From Rhizobium sp. P40RR-XXII (GTDB lineage Bacteria > Pseudomonadota > Alphaproteobacteria > Rhizobiales > Rhizobiaceae), in the NCBI RefSeq assembly GCF_012641405.1, contig NZ_JABAII010000026.1:18176-82175 (forward strand): 64,000 nucleotides of DNA, in the 5' to 3' direction. The notes beneath the pieces are model-generated. The model did not search any database. It saw nothing but the letters and a program-made list of their open reading frames with translations, and was not told the DNA's origin. A program made the translations under genes and the position numbers. This document shows positions 8,207-16,104 of the stretch, piece after piece; the stretch's first letter is position 1; each line of letters starts with the position of its first letter.

Positions 8207-9031
8207 ATGAGCGACGATGCGATGAAGCTGGTGGTGGTTGGCGCGGCGGGCCGCATGGGACAGGCTCTCATCCGCATCATCCACGCAACCGACGGCGTAA
8301 CCCTGCATGCCGCGGTCACGCGTCCCGGCTCCGCCTTCATCGGCAAGGATGCCGGCGAAATCGCCGGGCTGGGACCGATCGGTATTCCCGTGACGGACGA
8401 TCCGCTCGCCGCCTTCCTCCATGCCGAAGGCGTCATCGATTTCACGACGCCGGCAACGAGCGTCACCTTTGCCGATCTCGCCGCGCAGGCGCGCATCGTC
8501 CATATCATCGGCACGACCGGCTGCTCGGACGAGGACGAGGCCAAGTTCAAGGCCGCCGCGCGCCATGCGCGCGTCGTCAAATCGGGCAATATGGGCCTCG
8601 GCATCAATCTCCTGAGCGTGCTTGTCGAGCAGGCAGCCCGGGCGCTACCCTCGAACGACTGGGATATCGAGGTGCTGGAAATGCATCATCGCCATAAGGT
8701 CGATGCGCCCTCGGGCACGGCACTGCTGCTCGGCCAGGCGGCAGCGAAGGGCCGCGGCATCGATCTCAACGACAACTCCGTGCGCGTGCGCGATGGTCAT
8801 ACGGGCGCGCGTCCCGCGGGTACGATCGGCTTTGCGACCTTGCGCGGCGGCGGCGTGGTCGGCGATCACTCGGTCATCTTCGCCAGCGAAAGCGAGCGGC
8901 TGACCTTGTCGCACAGTGCTGGCGACCGCTCTCTCTTCGCACGGGGCGCGCTGCAGGCGGCGCTCTGGGCGCGCGACAAGAAACCCGGCTTCTATTCCAT
9001 GCTCGATGTTCTCGGGCTCTCCACACGTTGA
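8207..9031 (+). CDS. dapB: 4-hydroxy-tetrahydrodipicolinate reductase
   Basis: This 274-aa enzyme of the diaminopimelate/lysine pathway reduces dehydrated HTPA with NAD(P)H. The N-terminal Rossmann motif is VVGAAGRMGQALIR (about residues 9-22). A TTGCSD cofactor loop follows, then KSGNMGLGINLL and the diagnostic EMHHRHKVDAPSGTAL, which carries the catalytic His pair and Lys and the substrate-binding GT. The C-terminal tetramerisation domain is complete. It supplies mDAP for peptidoglycan. A hairpin with a T-run just after the stop probably ends the transcript. Confidence 0.96.
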   Translation: MSDDAMKLVVVGAAGRMGQALIRIIHATDGVTLHAAVTRPGSAFIGKDAGEIAGLGPIGIPVTDDPLAAFLHAEGVIDFTTPATSVTFADLAAQARIVHIIGTTGCSDEDEAKFKAAARHARVVKSGNMGLGINLLSVLVEQAARALPSNDWDIEVLEMHHRHKVDAPSGTALLLGQAAAKGRGIDLNDNSVRVRDGHTGARPAGTIGFATLRGGGVVGDHSVIFASESERLTLSHSAGDRSLFARGALQAALWARDKKPGFYSMLDVLGLSTR

Positions 9032-9040
9032 TGCGATCCA

Positions 9041-9078
9041 GGAGCGGGTCGGCACGGAATTGCCGATCCGCTCCAGCC
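9041..9078 (+). terminator. Rho-independent terminator after dapB
   Basis: A 14-bp stem pairs 9041-9054 with 9061-9074 with one G-U pair and a 6-nt loop, then AGCCTTTT. It begins 10 bp after the dapB stop. Confidence 0.7.
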
Positions 9079-9086
9079 TTTTATTG

Positions 9087-9136
9087 TCTCGCAATTCCCG
9101 ACGGAAAACCGCTACGCACCTTTCCTGGAATTGCTC
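9087..9136 (+). repeat. Dispersed rhizobial short palindromic repeat, copy A
   Basis: The segment runs from CGCAATTCCCGACGG through AAAACCGCTACGCACC to CCTGGAATTGCTC. Its ends (CGCAATTCC and GGAATTGC) are inverted. Related copies occur at 46943-46998 and, in the opposite orientation, at 49535-49579, so this is an intergenic repeat family. Confidence 0.65.
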
Positions 9137-9153
9137 TATCAAGGAGAAATTTT

Positions 9154-9789
9154 ATGAGCGGCACTCTCGTTCTCGTTCGCCATGGGCAGAGCGACTGGAA
9201 TTTGAAGAATCTCTTTACCGGCTGGAAGGATCCCGATCTGACCGCGCTTGGCATCGAAGAAGCGAAGACCGGCGGCAAGGCGCTGGCCGACTACGGCATC
9301 AAATACGACGTCGCCTTCACCTCAGATCTCACCCGCGCCCAGCACACGCTCAAGATCATCCTCGATGAAATCGGCCAGCAGGGCCTCGAAACCATTAGGG
9401 ATCAGGCGCTGAACGAGCGCGATTACGGTGATCTCTCCGGGCTCAACAAGGACGACGCCCGCGCCAAGTGGGGCGAGGAGCAGGTTCATGTCTGGCGCCG
9501 TTCCTATGACGTTCCGCCGCCCGGCGGCGAGAGCCTGCGCGATACCGGTGCCCGCGTCTGGCCCTATTACCTGACGGAAATCCTGCCGCGCGTGCTCGCC
9601 GGCCAGAACGTTCTCGTCGCCGCCCACGGCAATTCGCTACGCTCGCTCGTCATGGTTCTCGATCGCCTGAGCAAGGCACAGATCCTGGAGCTCAACCTCG
9701 CGACCGGCGTGCCGATGGTCTACAAGCTCAAGGCCGATTCCACCGTCGCCTCCAAGGAAGTCCTCGGCGATATGTCCGGCGCACATTGA
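9154..9789 (+). CDS. gpmA: 2,3-bisphosphoglycerate-dependent phosphoglycerate mutase
   Basis: This 211-aa glycolytic mutase interconverts 3- and 2-phosphoglycerate through a phosphohistidine. The catalytic motif is LVRHGQSDWN with the phospho-accepting His, followed by NLFTGWKDPDLT, SDLTRAQHT, the acid/base region ERDYGDLSGLN and the second His in VAAHGNSLRSL. It is the shorter alphaproteobacterial form (E. coli GpmA is about 250 aa). The start is the ATG at 9154, because an AAGGAGA ribosome site lies directly upstream and the protein then begins MSGTLVLVRHG; longer in-frame openings upstream run through the repeat. Confidence 0.95.
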   Translation: MSGTLVLVRHGQSDWNLKNLFTGWKDPDLTALGIEEAKTGGKALADYGIKYDVAFTSDLTRAQHTLKIILDEIGQQGLETIRDQALNERDYGDLSGLNKDDARAKWGEEQVHVWRRSYDVPPPGGESLRDTGARVWPYYLTEILPRVLAGQNVLVAAHGNSLRSLVMVLDRLSKAQILELNLATGVPMVYKLKADSTVASKEVLGDMSGAH

Positions 9790-9810
9790 GCCCAAGCATT
9801 CGGGTCTGAT

Positions 9811-9966
9811 GGCCCCTCACCCTAGCCCTCTCCCCGTTTTGACGGGGAGAACGACCTCTTCCGTTGCAAGCTCTCGATTCTCATGAGGTTCAGAGGCGAC
9901 GGAGGTGCGTCTTTTCCCTTCTCCCCGCCTGCGGGGAGCGGTGGCCGACAGGCCGGATGAGGGGCC
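9811..9966. repeat. RIME-like intergenic mosaic element
   Basis: The 156-bp segment is bounded by inverted ends (GGCCCCTCACCC and GATGAGGGGCC). It contains two internal palindromes of the CTCCCCG/CGGGGAG type, which is the structure of rhizobial RIME elements. It fills the gap between gpmA and the convergent phnF gene. Confidence 0.75.
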
Positions 9967-9977
9967 AAGCCCCGCCT

Positions 9978-10712
9978 TTAATTCTCGATCGTGAAACGCA
10001 CCCTGTCAGCGGCGAAGCGGGAGATTGAATATTGCACCGGCACATTATCGAGATCCGAGTTCAGCGCCTGGGTGATCAGGACGATGGCACCCGGGGATAA
10101 TTGCAGATCTGCGAGATCGCTTTCGTCGGCATGCGTCGCGGTGATTTCGGTGATGACGCGCACGTAATCCGGTACGCCAAGCTCCCGAAACGCCTTGGTG
10201 ATCGATCCCGTCGTCCGATAGATCTCGGCGATCGCGCCGAAGCGATCGGCGGGAAACCAGCTGGTGGCGCGCGATACCGGGCGATGATCCGCCTGCCCGA
10301 GCGTCTCCAGCCGCACGAGGGGAGCGCCGATTTTGATCTTGAGCTGCCGGGCCAATTCCGCGCTCGCCGCCTCCTCGCCCGTGGCAAGCGGGACGCTGCG
10401 GGTCTCTCGCACCTGATCGCCAATCCCTTGCGAAAACCGCGTCCGCTTCGAAATCGGAAAGCTCAGGCGTTCCTTGCGCTCGATCAGCGTGCCGCGCCCC
10501 TGCACCGCCCGCACGATCCCCTCCTGCGCCAGTGCCGCGAGTGCGCTTCGGATCGTATGCCGGTTGACGCCGAACTGCAGCGCCAGCGCCGTTTCCGGCG
10601 GCACCATGCCCGTCTCGTCGAAATCCCCGTGATTGATGGAGACGCGAATCCGGTCGGCGATCTGCCGCCAGAGCGCCACGCCCGTCTGCCTCTGTATCTT
10701 CTGCCCTGCCAT
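9978..10712 (-). CDS. phnF: GntR family regulator of phosphonate genes
   Basis: The 244-aa protein has an N-terminal GntR winged helix (ETALALQFGVNRHTIRSALAALAQEG) and a C-terminal UTRA ligand domain of the HutC subfamily. PhnF-type repressors of this subfamily control phn genes. The ATG at 10712 is preferred because a longer GTG start at 10733 would run into the Pho box. It is divergent from phnG, with a 7-4-7 palindrome and a Pho box between them. This fits dual control: phosphate starvation through PhoB and pathway state through PhnF. The ligand is unknown. Confidence 0.9.
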   Translation of the reverse strand: MAGQKIQRQTGVALWRQIADRIRVSINHGDFDETGMVPPETALALQFGVNRHTIRSALAALAQEGIVRAVQGRGTLIERKERLSFPISKRTRFSQGIGDQVRETRSVPLATGEEAASAELARQLKIKIGAPLVRLETLGQADHRPVSRATSWFPADRFGAIAEIYRTTGSITKAFRELGVPDYVRVITEITATHADESDLADLQLSPGAIVLITQALNSDLDNVPVQYSISRFAADRVRFTIEN

Positions 10713-10726
10713 TTCGCCCACTCGCC

Positions 10727-10744
10727 CTGTCACACGCTTGTCAC
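10727..10744 (+). promoter_or_regulatory. Pho box upstream of phnG
   Basis: CTGTCAC-ACGC-TTGTCAC is two 7-bp direct repeats with a 4-bp spacer, the layout of the PhoB consensus CTGTCAT-N4-CTGTCAT (matches 6/7 and 5/7). It lies 70 bp upstream of phnG and just upstream of the phnF start, which fits phosphate-starvation induction of the C-P lyase operon. Confidence 0.7.
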
Positions 10745-10755
10745 GACTCGCTAAT

Positions 10756-10797
10756 AGATATAAGACTATCTTGTATGGTTGTCTATATCAATAGACA
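10756..10797. promoter_or_regulatory. Putative PhnF operators in the phnF-phnG intergenic region
   Basis: A perfect palindrome TGTCTAT-ATCA-ATAGACA lies at 10780-10797, immediately before the phnG ribosome site. A second, weaker inverted repeat AGATA-N6-TATCT lies at 10756-10771. Short AT-rich palindromes spaced like this are typical GntR/HutC targets; PhnF is the obvious candidate. The T/A-rich stretch probably also holds the phnG -10 element. Confidence 0.6.
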
Positions 10798-10813
10798 TTT
10801 AAAGGAAGGCGCG

Positions 10814-11290
10814 ATGAATTCAGCACAAAGGCAGGAAGCGGCCGCACAGGAGCGTCGGGAACGCAAGCGTGTCGCCGATCTTCTGGCGCAGGCCGAGCGC
10901 GACGAGCTAGAGGCTGCCTGGGAAGCATTGCCGAGCAAGCCGGCGGCACAGCCGGTGCGCGGACCGGAAACGGGGCTTGTCATGGTGCGCGGCCGCATCG
11001 GTGGCGGCGGCTCCCCTTTCAACCTCGGCGAAGTCACGGTGACGCGCGCCACCGTCCGGCTGGCATCGGGCACCATCGGTCATTCGCATGCCCTCGGTAC
11101 CGATCGGGAAAAGGCCAGGCTTTCGGCCATATTCGACGCACTCTGGCAGCAATCGGCCACGAGGGATTTCGTCGAGAAGGCAATCCTGGAGCCCGTCGCC
11201 GAGCGCATCGCGGATTATGATCGCAAGCGCGCCGAAGAGACGGCCGCGACCCGCGTCGATTTCTTCACCATGGTTCGCGGAGAAGACTGA
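10814..11290 (+). CDS. phnG: C-P lyase core complex subunit PhnG
   Basis: This 158-aa subunit of the PhnGHIJ core complex takes part, with PhnI and PhnL, in attaching the phosphonate to the ribose C1 of ATP. Recognisable features are the charged N-terminal helix, RGPETGLVMVRGRIGGGG and GEVTVTRATVRLASGTIGHSHALG. The start is the ATG at 10814 behind AAGGAAG. It is the first gene of the phnG-N run; its stop overlaps the phnH start (ATGA), so translation is probably coupled. Confidence 0.95.
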   Translation: MNSAQRQEAAAQERRERKRVADLLAQAERDELEAAWEALPSKPAAQPVRGPETGLVMVRGRIGGGGSPFNLGEVTVTRATVRLASGTIGHSHALGTDREKARLSAIFDALWQQSATRDFVEKAILEPVAERIADYDRKRAEETAATRVDFFTMVRGED

Positions 11291-11916
11291 TGAGCCTGTT
11301 CAACACCCCGACCTTCGGCAACGAGGCCCTGACCGGCGGCTTCAGCGACCCGGTCTTCGACGCGCAGAGCGTCTTCAAGATGACGATGGACGCCATGGCG
11401 CGTCCGGGAACACTGCAAACCGTCACGGCCGACATCGCGCCGCCGGCGCCGCTCGGTATCGCCGCTGGCGCAATCGGACTCACACTTTGCGACCATGACA
11501 CGCCGGTCTGGCTTTCCACCAGCCTTGCAAGATCGAGCCTGCCGGAATGGCTCTCCTTCCACACGGGCGCGCCCGTCATCTCGGAACGGCTGGAGGCGCA
11601 TTTTGCCTTTGTCGAAGCCGGCATGGCGCTTTCCTCCTTCAGCCAGTTCGGCATCGGTACCCAGGAATATCCCGATCGTTCGACGACCATCGTGCTTGAG
11701 ATCGAAAACCTCGAAGGCGGCAAGGCGCTGGCGCTTTCCGGCCCGGGCATCAAGGATGTGACCATGATCGCTCCGATCGGGCTGCCGGATGCGCTGCTGC
11801 GCATCTGGAACGACAATCGCGCGCTCTTCCCGCGCGGCGTCGATCTCGTTCTGACAGCGGGCCGGCAATTCCTCTGCCTGCCGCGCACCACCAAGATCAC
11901 CGCGACGGAGATGTGA
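11290..11916 (+). CDS. phnH: C-P lyase core complex subunit PhnH
   Basis: This 208-aa protein is the PhnH subunit. PhnH has a PLP-transferase-like fold without the cofactor and joins PhnG, PhnI and PhnJ in the C-P lyase core. Typical segments are GFSDPVFDAQSVFKMTMDAMARPG near the N-terminus (conserved FR/FK-Mx-MA-PG pattern) and DLVLTAGRQFLCLPRTTKI at the C-terminus. The ATG overlaps the phnG stop by one base pair. Confidence 0.95.
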   Translation: MSLFNTPTFGNEALTGGFSDPVFDAQSVFKMTMDAMARPGTLQTVTADIAPPAPLGIAAGAIGLTLCDHDTPVWLSTSLARSSLPEWLSFHTGAPVISERLEAHFAFVEAGMALSSFSQFGIGTQEYPDRSTTIVLEIENLEGGKALALSGPGIKDVTMIAPIGLPDALLRIWNDNRALFPRGVDLVLTAGRQFLCLPRTTKITATEM

Positions 11917-11919
11917 CAT

Positions 11920-13029
11920 ATGTATGTTGCCGTAAAGGGCGGTGAAACCGCCATCGCCAATGCCCACCGGCTGCTGGCCGACCGTCGCCGCGGCGACCGT
12001 TCGCTGCCGGCTGTCGGCATCGAACAGATCGTCGCGCAGCTCGCGCTTGCCGTCGACCGTGTCATGGCTGAGGCCTCGCTCTATGACCGCACGCTGGCCG
12101 CACTCGCCGTGCGCCAGGCGCGCGGCGACATGATCGAAGCGATTTTCCTGCTCAGAGCCTACCGCACGACGCTGCCGCGCTTCGGCTATTCCCAGCCGCT
12201 CGACACTTCAGCGATGAAGATCGAACGCCGTATCTCCGCGACCTACAAGGACCTGCCCGGCGGCCAGCTTCTCGGCCCGACCTTCGACTATACGCATCGT
12301 CTGCTCGACCCAAGCCTTCTGACCGACGAGGCGGTGGACGAGCCGATGCAACGACCTGCTGAGGACGGCCGCGTCATGCGAGTTTCGGAAATCCTCAGCC
12401 AGGAAGGACTGATCGAGGGCGACGGCACCATGCCTGTCGATCACGAGATCGGCGACCTGACGCGCGCACCGATGGAATTCCCGATGACCCGAGACCTTCG
12501 CCTGCAGGCGCTCGCCCGCGGCGACGAAGGCTTTCTGCTGGCACTCGGCTATTCGACCCAGCGCGGCTACGGCCGCAACCATCCCTTCACCGGCGAAATC
12601 CGCATCGGTGAAGTGGAGGTGGAATTCGAGGTACCGGAACTCGGCTTTGCCGTCTCGCTCGGCCGGATACAGGTGACCGAGTGCCAGATGGTCAACCAGT
12701 TCAAGGGTTCGGCCAAGGCGCCGCCGCAGTTCACCCGCGGCTACGGCCTGGTCTTCGGCCAAAGCGAGCGCAAGGCAATGGCCATGTCGCTGGTCGACCG
12801 CGCACTGCGGGCCGAGGAACTCGGCGAAGACATCGTTGCGCCGGCTCAGGACGAAGAGTTCGTGATCTCCCACTCCGACAACGTGCAGGCGACGGGCTTC
12901 GTCGAACATCTGAAGCTGCCGCATTATGTCGACTTCCAGGCCGAACTCGACCTGGTGCGGCGCATGCGCCGCGATTTCGAGGCCGCCCGCCAAAGCGGCA
13001 TGGATCCCATGACGGAGGCAGCCGAATGA
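11920..13029 (+). CDS. phnI: C-P lyase core complex subunit PhnI
   Basis: This 369-aa PhnI subunit is the nucleosidase of the pathway: with PhnG, PhnH and PhnL it displaces adenine from ATP and forms the alpha-D-ribose 1-phosphonate triphosphate. The conserved N-terminus MYVAVKGGETAIANAH and the mid-region GYSTQRGYGRNHPFTGEIR, with several His residues, identify the family. It begins 3 bp after phnH and its stop overlaps the phnJ start. Confidence 0.96.
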   Translation: MYVAVKGGETAIANAHRLLADRRRGDRSLPAVGIEQIVAQLALAVDRVMAEASLYDRTLAALAVRQARGDMIEAIFLLRAYRTTLPRFGYSQPLDTSAMKIERRISATYKDLPGGQLLGPTFDYTHRLLDPSLLTDEAVDEPMQRPAEDGRVMRVSEILSQEGLIEGDGTMPVDHEIGDLTRAPMEFPMTRDLRLQALARGDEGFLLALGYSTQRGYGRNHPFTGEIRIGEVEVEFEVPELGFAVSLGRIQVTECQMVNQFKGSAKAPPQFTRGYGLVFGQSERKAMAMSLVDRALRAEELGEDIVAPAQDEEFVISHSDNVQATGFVEHLKLPHYVDFQAELDLVRRMRRDFEAARQSGMDPMTEAAE

Positions 13030-13952
13030 CCGAACTCGCCACCTACAATTTCGCCTATCTCGACGAGCAGACCAAGCGGATGATCCGTCGCGCCATTCTG
13101 AAGGCGATCTCCATTCCCGGCTATCAGGTGCCCTTCGCCTCCCGCGAAATGCCGATGCCTTACGGCTGGGGCACCGGCGGCGTACAGCTGACCGCATCCA
13201 TCATCGGTCCGGAAGATGTGCTGAAGGTCATCGACCAAGGGGCGGACGACACGACCAATGCCGTCTCCATCCGCGCCTTCTTCCAGAAGGTCGCCAATGT
13301 TGCCGTCACCACCCGCACGGAAGAGGCGACCATCATACAGACACGCCACCGCATCCCGGAGGCGAAGCTCGACTCCAACCAGGTGCTCGTCTACCAGGTA
13401 CCGATCCCGGAACCCTTACGTTTCCTTGAGCCGCGCGAGACCGAGACGCGCAAGATGCACGCGCTCGAGGAATATGGCCTCATGCATGTGAAGCTCTATG
13501 AGGATATCGCCCGCAACGGCCGCATCGCCACGACTTACGCCTATCCGGTCAAGGTCGCCGGCCGCTACGTCATGGACCCCTCGCCGACGCCGAAGTTCGA
13601 CAATCCGAAAATGCACTTGTCCGACGCGCTGCAATTGTTCGGCGCCGGCCGCGAGAAGCGCATCTATGCCGTGCCGCCCTATACCGAAGTCGTCAGCCTC
13701 GACTTCGAGGACCATCCGTTCGAGGTGCAACGCTTCGACAAGCCCTGCGCGCTTTGCGGCGCCGAGCAGGTCTATCTCGACGAGGTGATCCTCGACGACA
13801 AGGGCGGCCGCATGTTCGTCTGCTCCGATACCGATTTCTGCGAAGACCGTCGTGCCCATGGCCATGCCGGCCCTATGCTGGCGTCAAATGGGCTGGCGCC
13901 AAATGGGCTCGCAGCCGACGGGCTGCCTGGCAGCAAGGAGGCCGCCGAATGA
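13026..13952 (+). CDS. phnJ: Alpha-D-ribose 1-methylphosphonate 5-phosphate C-P lyase (radical SAM)
   Basis: This 308-aa protein is the radical SAM enzyme that breaks the C-P bond. The unusual cluster motif C-x2-C-x21-C-x5-C is complete at C241, C244, C266 and C272, the same numbering as the E. coli enzyme. Gly32 (SIPGYQVP), the glycyl radical site known from E. coli, is also present. The start overlaps the phnI stop as ATGA; longer upstream openings in this frame are spurious. The C-terminal 20 residues contain a small tandem repeat (SNGLAPNGLAADGL) absent from the core family and probably recent slippage. Confidence 0.97.
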   Translation: MTELATYNFAYLDEQTKRMIRRAILKAISIPGYQVPFASREMPMPYGWGTGGVQLTASIIGPEDVLKVIDQGADDTTNAVSIRAFFQKVANVAVTTRTEEATIIQTRHRIPEAKLDSNQVLVYQVPIPEPLRFLEPRETETRKMHALEEYGLMHVKLYEDIARNGRIATTYAYPVKVAGRYVMDPSPTPKFDNPKMHLSDALQLFGAGREKRIYAVPPYTEVVSLDFEDHPFEVQRFDKPCALCGAEQVYLDEVILDDKGGRMFVCSDTDFCEDRRAHGHAGPMLASNGLAPNGLAADGLPGSKEAAE

Positions 13953-14725
13953 GCGACTCACCCCTTCTCAAGGTCAAGGACATCTCGAAATTCTACGGCA
14001 GCCGTATCGGCTGCCGCGACGTGTCCTTCGAACTCTGGCCCGGCGAAGTACTGGCCATCGTCGGCGAATCCGGCTCCGGCAAGACGACGCTGCTGAACTG
14101 CATCTCGACGCGGCTGCTGCCGACGACGGGCAGCGTCGAATACCATATGCGCGACGAGACCTATCGCGACCTGTTCCGCATGAACGAGGCCGAGCGCCGC
14201 TTCCTGATGCGCACCGACTGGGGCTTCGTGCATCAGAACCCGGCCGACGGCCTGCGCATGACGGTTTCGGCCGGCGCCAATGTCGGCGAACGACTGATGG
14301 CGATCGGCAACCGCCACTACGGCAACATCCGCAATACGGCCATCGACTGGCTGGAGCGGGTCGAGATCGACGCCGACCGCATCGACGACCAGCCGCGCGC
14401 CTTTTCCGGCGGCATGCGCCAGCGCCTGCAGATCGCCCGCAACCTGGTAACCGGCCCCCGCCTCGTCTTCATGGACGAGCCGACCGGCGGTCTCGACGTT
14501 TCCGTGCAGGCCCGCCTGCTCGACCTCGTGCGCGGCCTAGTCAACGATCTCGGCCTGTCAGCGATCATCGTCACGCACGATCTCGCCGTCGCCCGGCTGC
14601 TCTCCCATCGCATGATGGTGATGAAGGACGGTCAGGTGATCGAACACGGTCTCACCGACCGTGTGCTCGACGACCCGCGCGAACCCTATACGCAACTGCT
14701 GGTCTCTTCGATTCTGCAGGTCTGA
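13949..14725 (+). CDS. phnK: C-P lyase ABC-type ATPase PhnK
   Basis: This 258-aa ABC ATPase-like protein docks on the PhnGHIJ core rather than on a membrane permease. It has Walker A GESGSGKTT, the signature FSGGMRQR, Walker B LVFMDEPTGGLD and a switch His in IIVTHDLA. It resembles the Opp/Dpp ATPases, but its place between phnJ and phnL identifies it. The ATG overlaps the phnJ stop. Confidence 0.95.
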   Translation: MSDSPLLKVKDISKFYGSRIGCRDVSFELWPGEVLAIVGESGSGKTTLLNCISTRLLPTTGSVEYHMRDETYRDLFRMNEAERRFLMRTDWGFVHQNPADGLRMTVSAGANVGERLMAIGNRHYGNIRNTAIDWLERVEIDADRIDDQPRAFSGGMRQRLQIARNLVTGPRLVFMDEPTGGLDVSVQARLLDLVRGLVNDLGLSAIIVTHDLAVARLLSHRMMVMKDGQVIEHGLTDRVLDDPREPYTQLLVSSILQV

Positions 14726-14734
14726 GGAACAAAC

Positions 14735-15442
14735 ATGGCAACCCCACTCGTCGTTTCCGAAGTCTTCAAAAGCTTCACCATGCATCTGCGCGACGGCATT
14801 CGCCTGCCTGTCGTCGCCGATGTCTCCTTCTCCGTCGCCGCGGGCGAATGCGTCGTGCTCGGCGGTCCGTCCGGCATCGGCAAGAGCTCCCTGCTGAAGA
14901 TGATCTACGGCAACTACGCCGTCGACAACGGCCAGATCCTCGTCACCCACAAGGACAAGATCGTCGATCTCGCCACAGCCGACCCACGCACCGTGCTCGA
15001 CGTCCGCCGTCAGACGATGGGCTATGTCAGCCAGTTCCTGCGCACGGTGCCGCGGGTCGCCGCCATCGATGTCGTCGCCGAGCCGCTGCTTGGACGCGGC
15101 GTATCAGTTGCCGATGCCCGCGACAGGGCTGCGGAACTACTCGCTCAGCTGAACCTGCCCAGGGAACTCTGGCAGCTGCCGCCCGCCACCTTCTCGGGCG
15201 GCGAGCAACAGCGCGTCAATATTGCCCGCGGCTTCATCACCGACCACGCCATCCTGCTGCTCGACGAGCCCACGGCTTCGCTCGATGCCCGCAACCGGGC
15301 CGTCGTCGTCGAGATGATCGAGCAGAAGAAGCAGGCGGGCGTTGCCCTTCTCGGCATCTTCCACGACGAAGAGGTGCGCGAGGCCGTCGGAAGCCGCATT
15401 CTCGACGTCTCGCAATTTTCGCCGAGAAAGGCCGCCGCATGA
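14735..15442 (+). CDS. phnL: C-P lyase ABC-type ATPase PhnL
   Basis: This 235-aa PhnL is the second ATPase-like subunit. It is needed with PhnGHI for ribose 1-phosphonate triphosphate formation and binds PhnK as a heterodimer. Walker A is GGPSGIGKSS, the signature FSGGEQQR and Walker B ILLLDEPTASLD. It lies 9 bp after phnK, and its stop overlaps the start of the acyltransferase gene. Confidence 0.95.
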   Translation: MATPLVVSEVFKSFTMHLRDGIRLPVVADVSFSVAAGECVVLGGPSGIGKSSLLKMIYGNYAVDNGQILVTHKDKIVDLATADPRTVLDVRRQTMGYVSQFLRTVPRVAAIDVVAEPLLGRGVSVADARDRAAELLAQLNLPRELWQLPPATFSGGEQQRVNIARGFITDHAILLLDEPTASLDARNRAVVVEMIEQKKQAGVALLGIFHDEEVREAVGSRILDVSQFSPRKAAA

Positions 15443-16056
15443 GCCGAAAATTGGGCGAGACGCCCTTCATCAGCCCGTCGGCGAGCGTCAACAATTCAAC
15501 GTTCGGCCGCTACACCGAGGTCTCCGACCGCTGCCGTATCGACGAAGTTGAGATCGGCGATTATTCCTACATCATGCAGGACGGCGCGGTCTGGTGCACG
15601 ACCATCGGCAAGTTCGTCAACATTGCCGCTGCCGTACGCATCAACGCCACCAACCATCCAACATGGCGCGCCGCGCTGCATCACTTCACCTATCGCGCCG
15701 CCGACTATTGGCCGGATGCCGATATGGAGAGCGATTTCTTCACCTGGCGGCGCGACCATCGCGTCGTAATCGGCCATGATGTCTGGATCGGCCACGGCGC
15801 CACCATCCTACCGGGTGTCACGGTCGGAAATGGCGCCGTCATTGGCGCAGGCGCCGTCGTCTCCAAGGACGTTGCTCCCTACACGATCGTCGGCGGCGTG
15901 CCGGCCAAGCTGATCCGCGAGCGTTTCACACCCGAGGTCGGTGCGCGCATGGATAAGCTCTCATGGTGGGATTGGGATCACGACCGCCTGCGAACGGCGC
16001 TTGCAGATTTCCGCGCCCTCTCGGCGGAGGATTTTCTGGATCGTTACGCTGCCTAG
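15439..16056 (+). CDS. Left-handed beta-helix (hexapeptide) acyltransferase of phosphonate operon
   Basis: This 205-aa protein carries the isoleucine-patch hexapeptide repeats of LbH acyltransferases: IDEVEIGDYSYI, then VVIGHDVWIGHGATILPGVT and VGNGAVIGAGAVVSKDVAPY, ending in the PAKLIRERF acyl-CoA-binding tail. A catalytic His is likely within NATNHPTWRAA. Members located in phn operons are grouped as a phosphonate-associated transferase subfamily. By analogy with PhnO it may N-acetylate aminoalkylphosphonates, although PhnO is a GNAT enzyme of a different fold. Translation is coupled to phnL (ATGA). Confidence 0.88.
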   Translation: MSRKLGETPFISPSASVNNSTFGRYTEVSDRCRIDEVEIGDYSYIMQDGAVWCTTIGKFVNIAAAVRINATNHPTWRAALHHFTYRAADYWPDADMESDFFTWRRDHRVVIGHDVWIGHGATILPGVTVGNGAVIGAGAVVSKDVAPYTIVGGVPAKLIRERFTPEVGARMDKLSWWDWDHDRLRTALADFRALSAEDFLDRYAA

Positions 16057-16104
16057 CGCAATTCAGCCTTCAGACGATCCAGTTCAGGGTCAAGAGGAGT
16101 TTTC

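Noticed and set aside
13852..15438. Long plus-strand frame overlapping phnK and phnL and ending in the acyltransferase
   Set aside because: The upstream part is a Arg/Pro-rich shadow of phnK and phnL; the true acyltransferase start is the ATG at 15439 overlapping the phnL stop.
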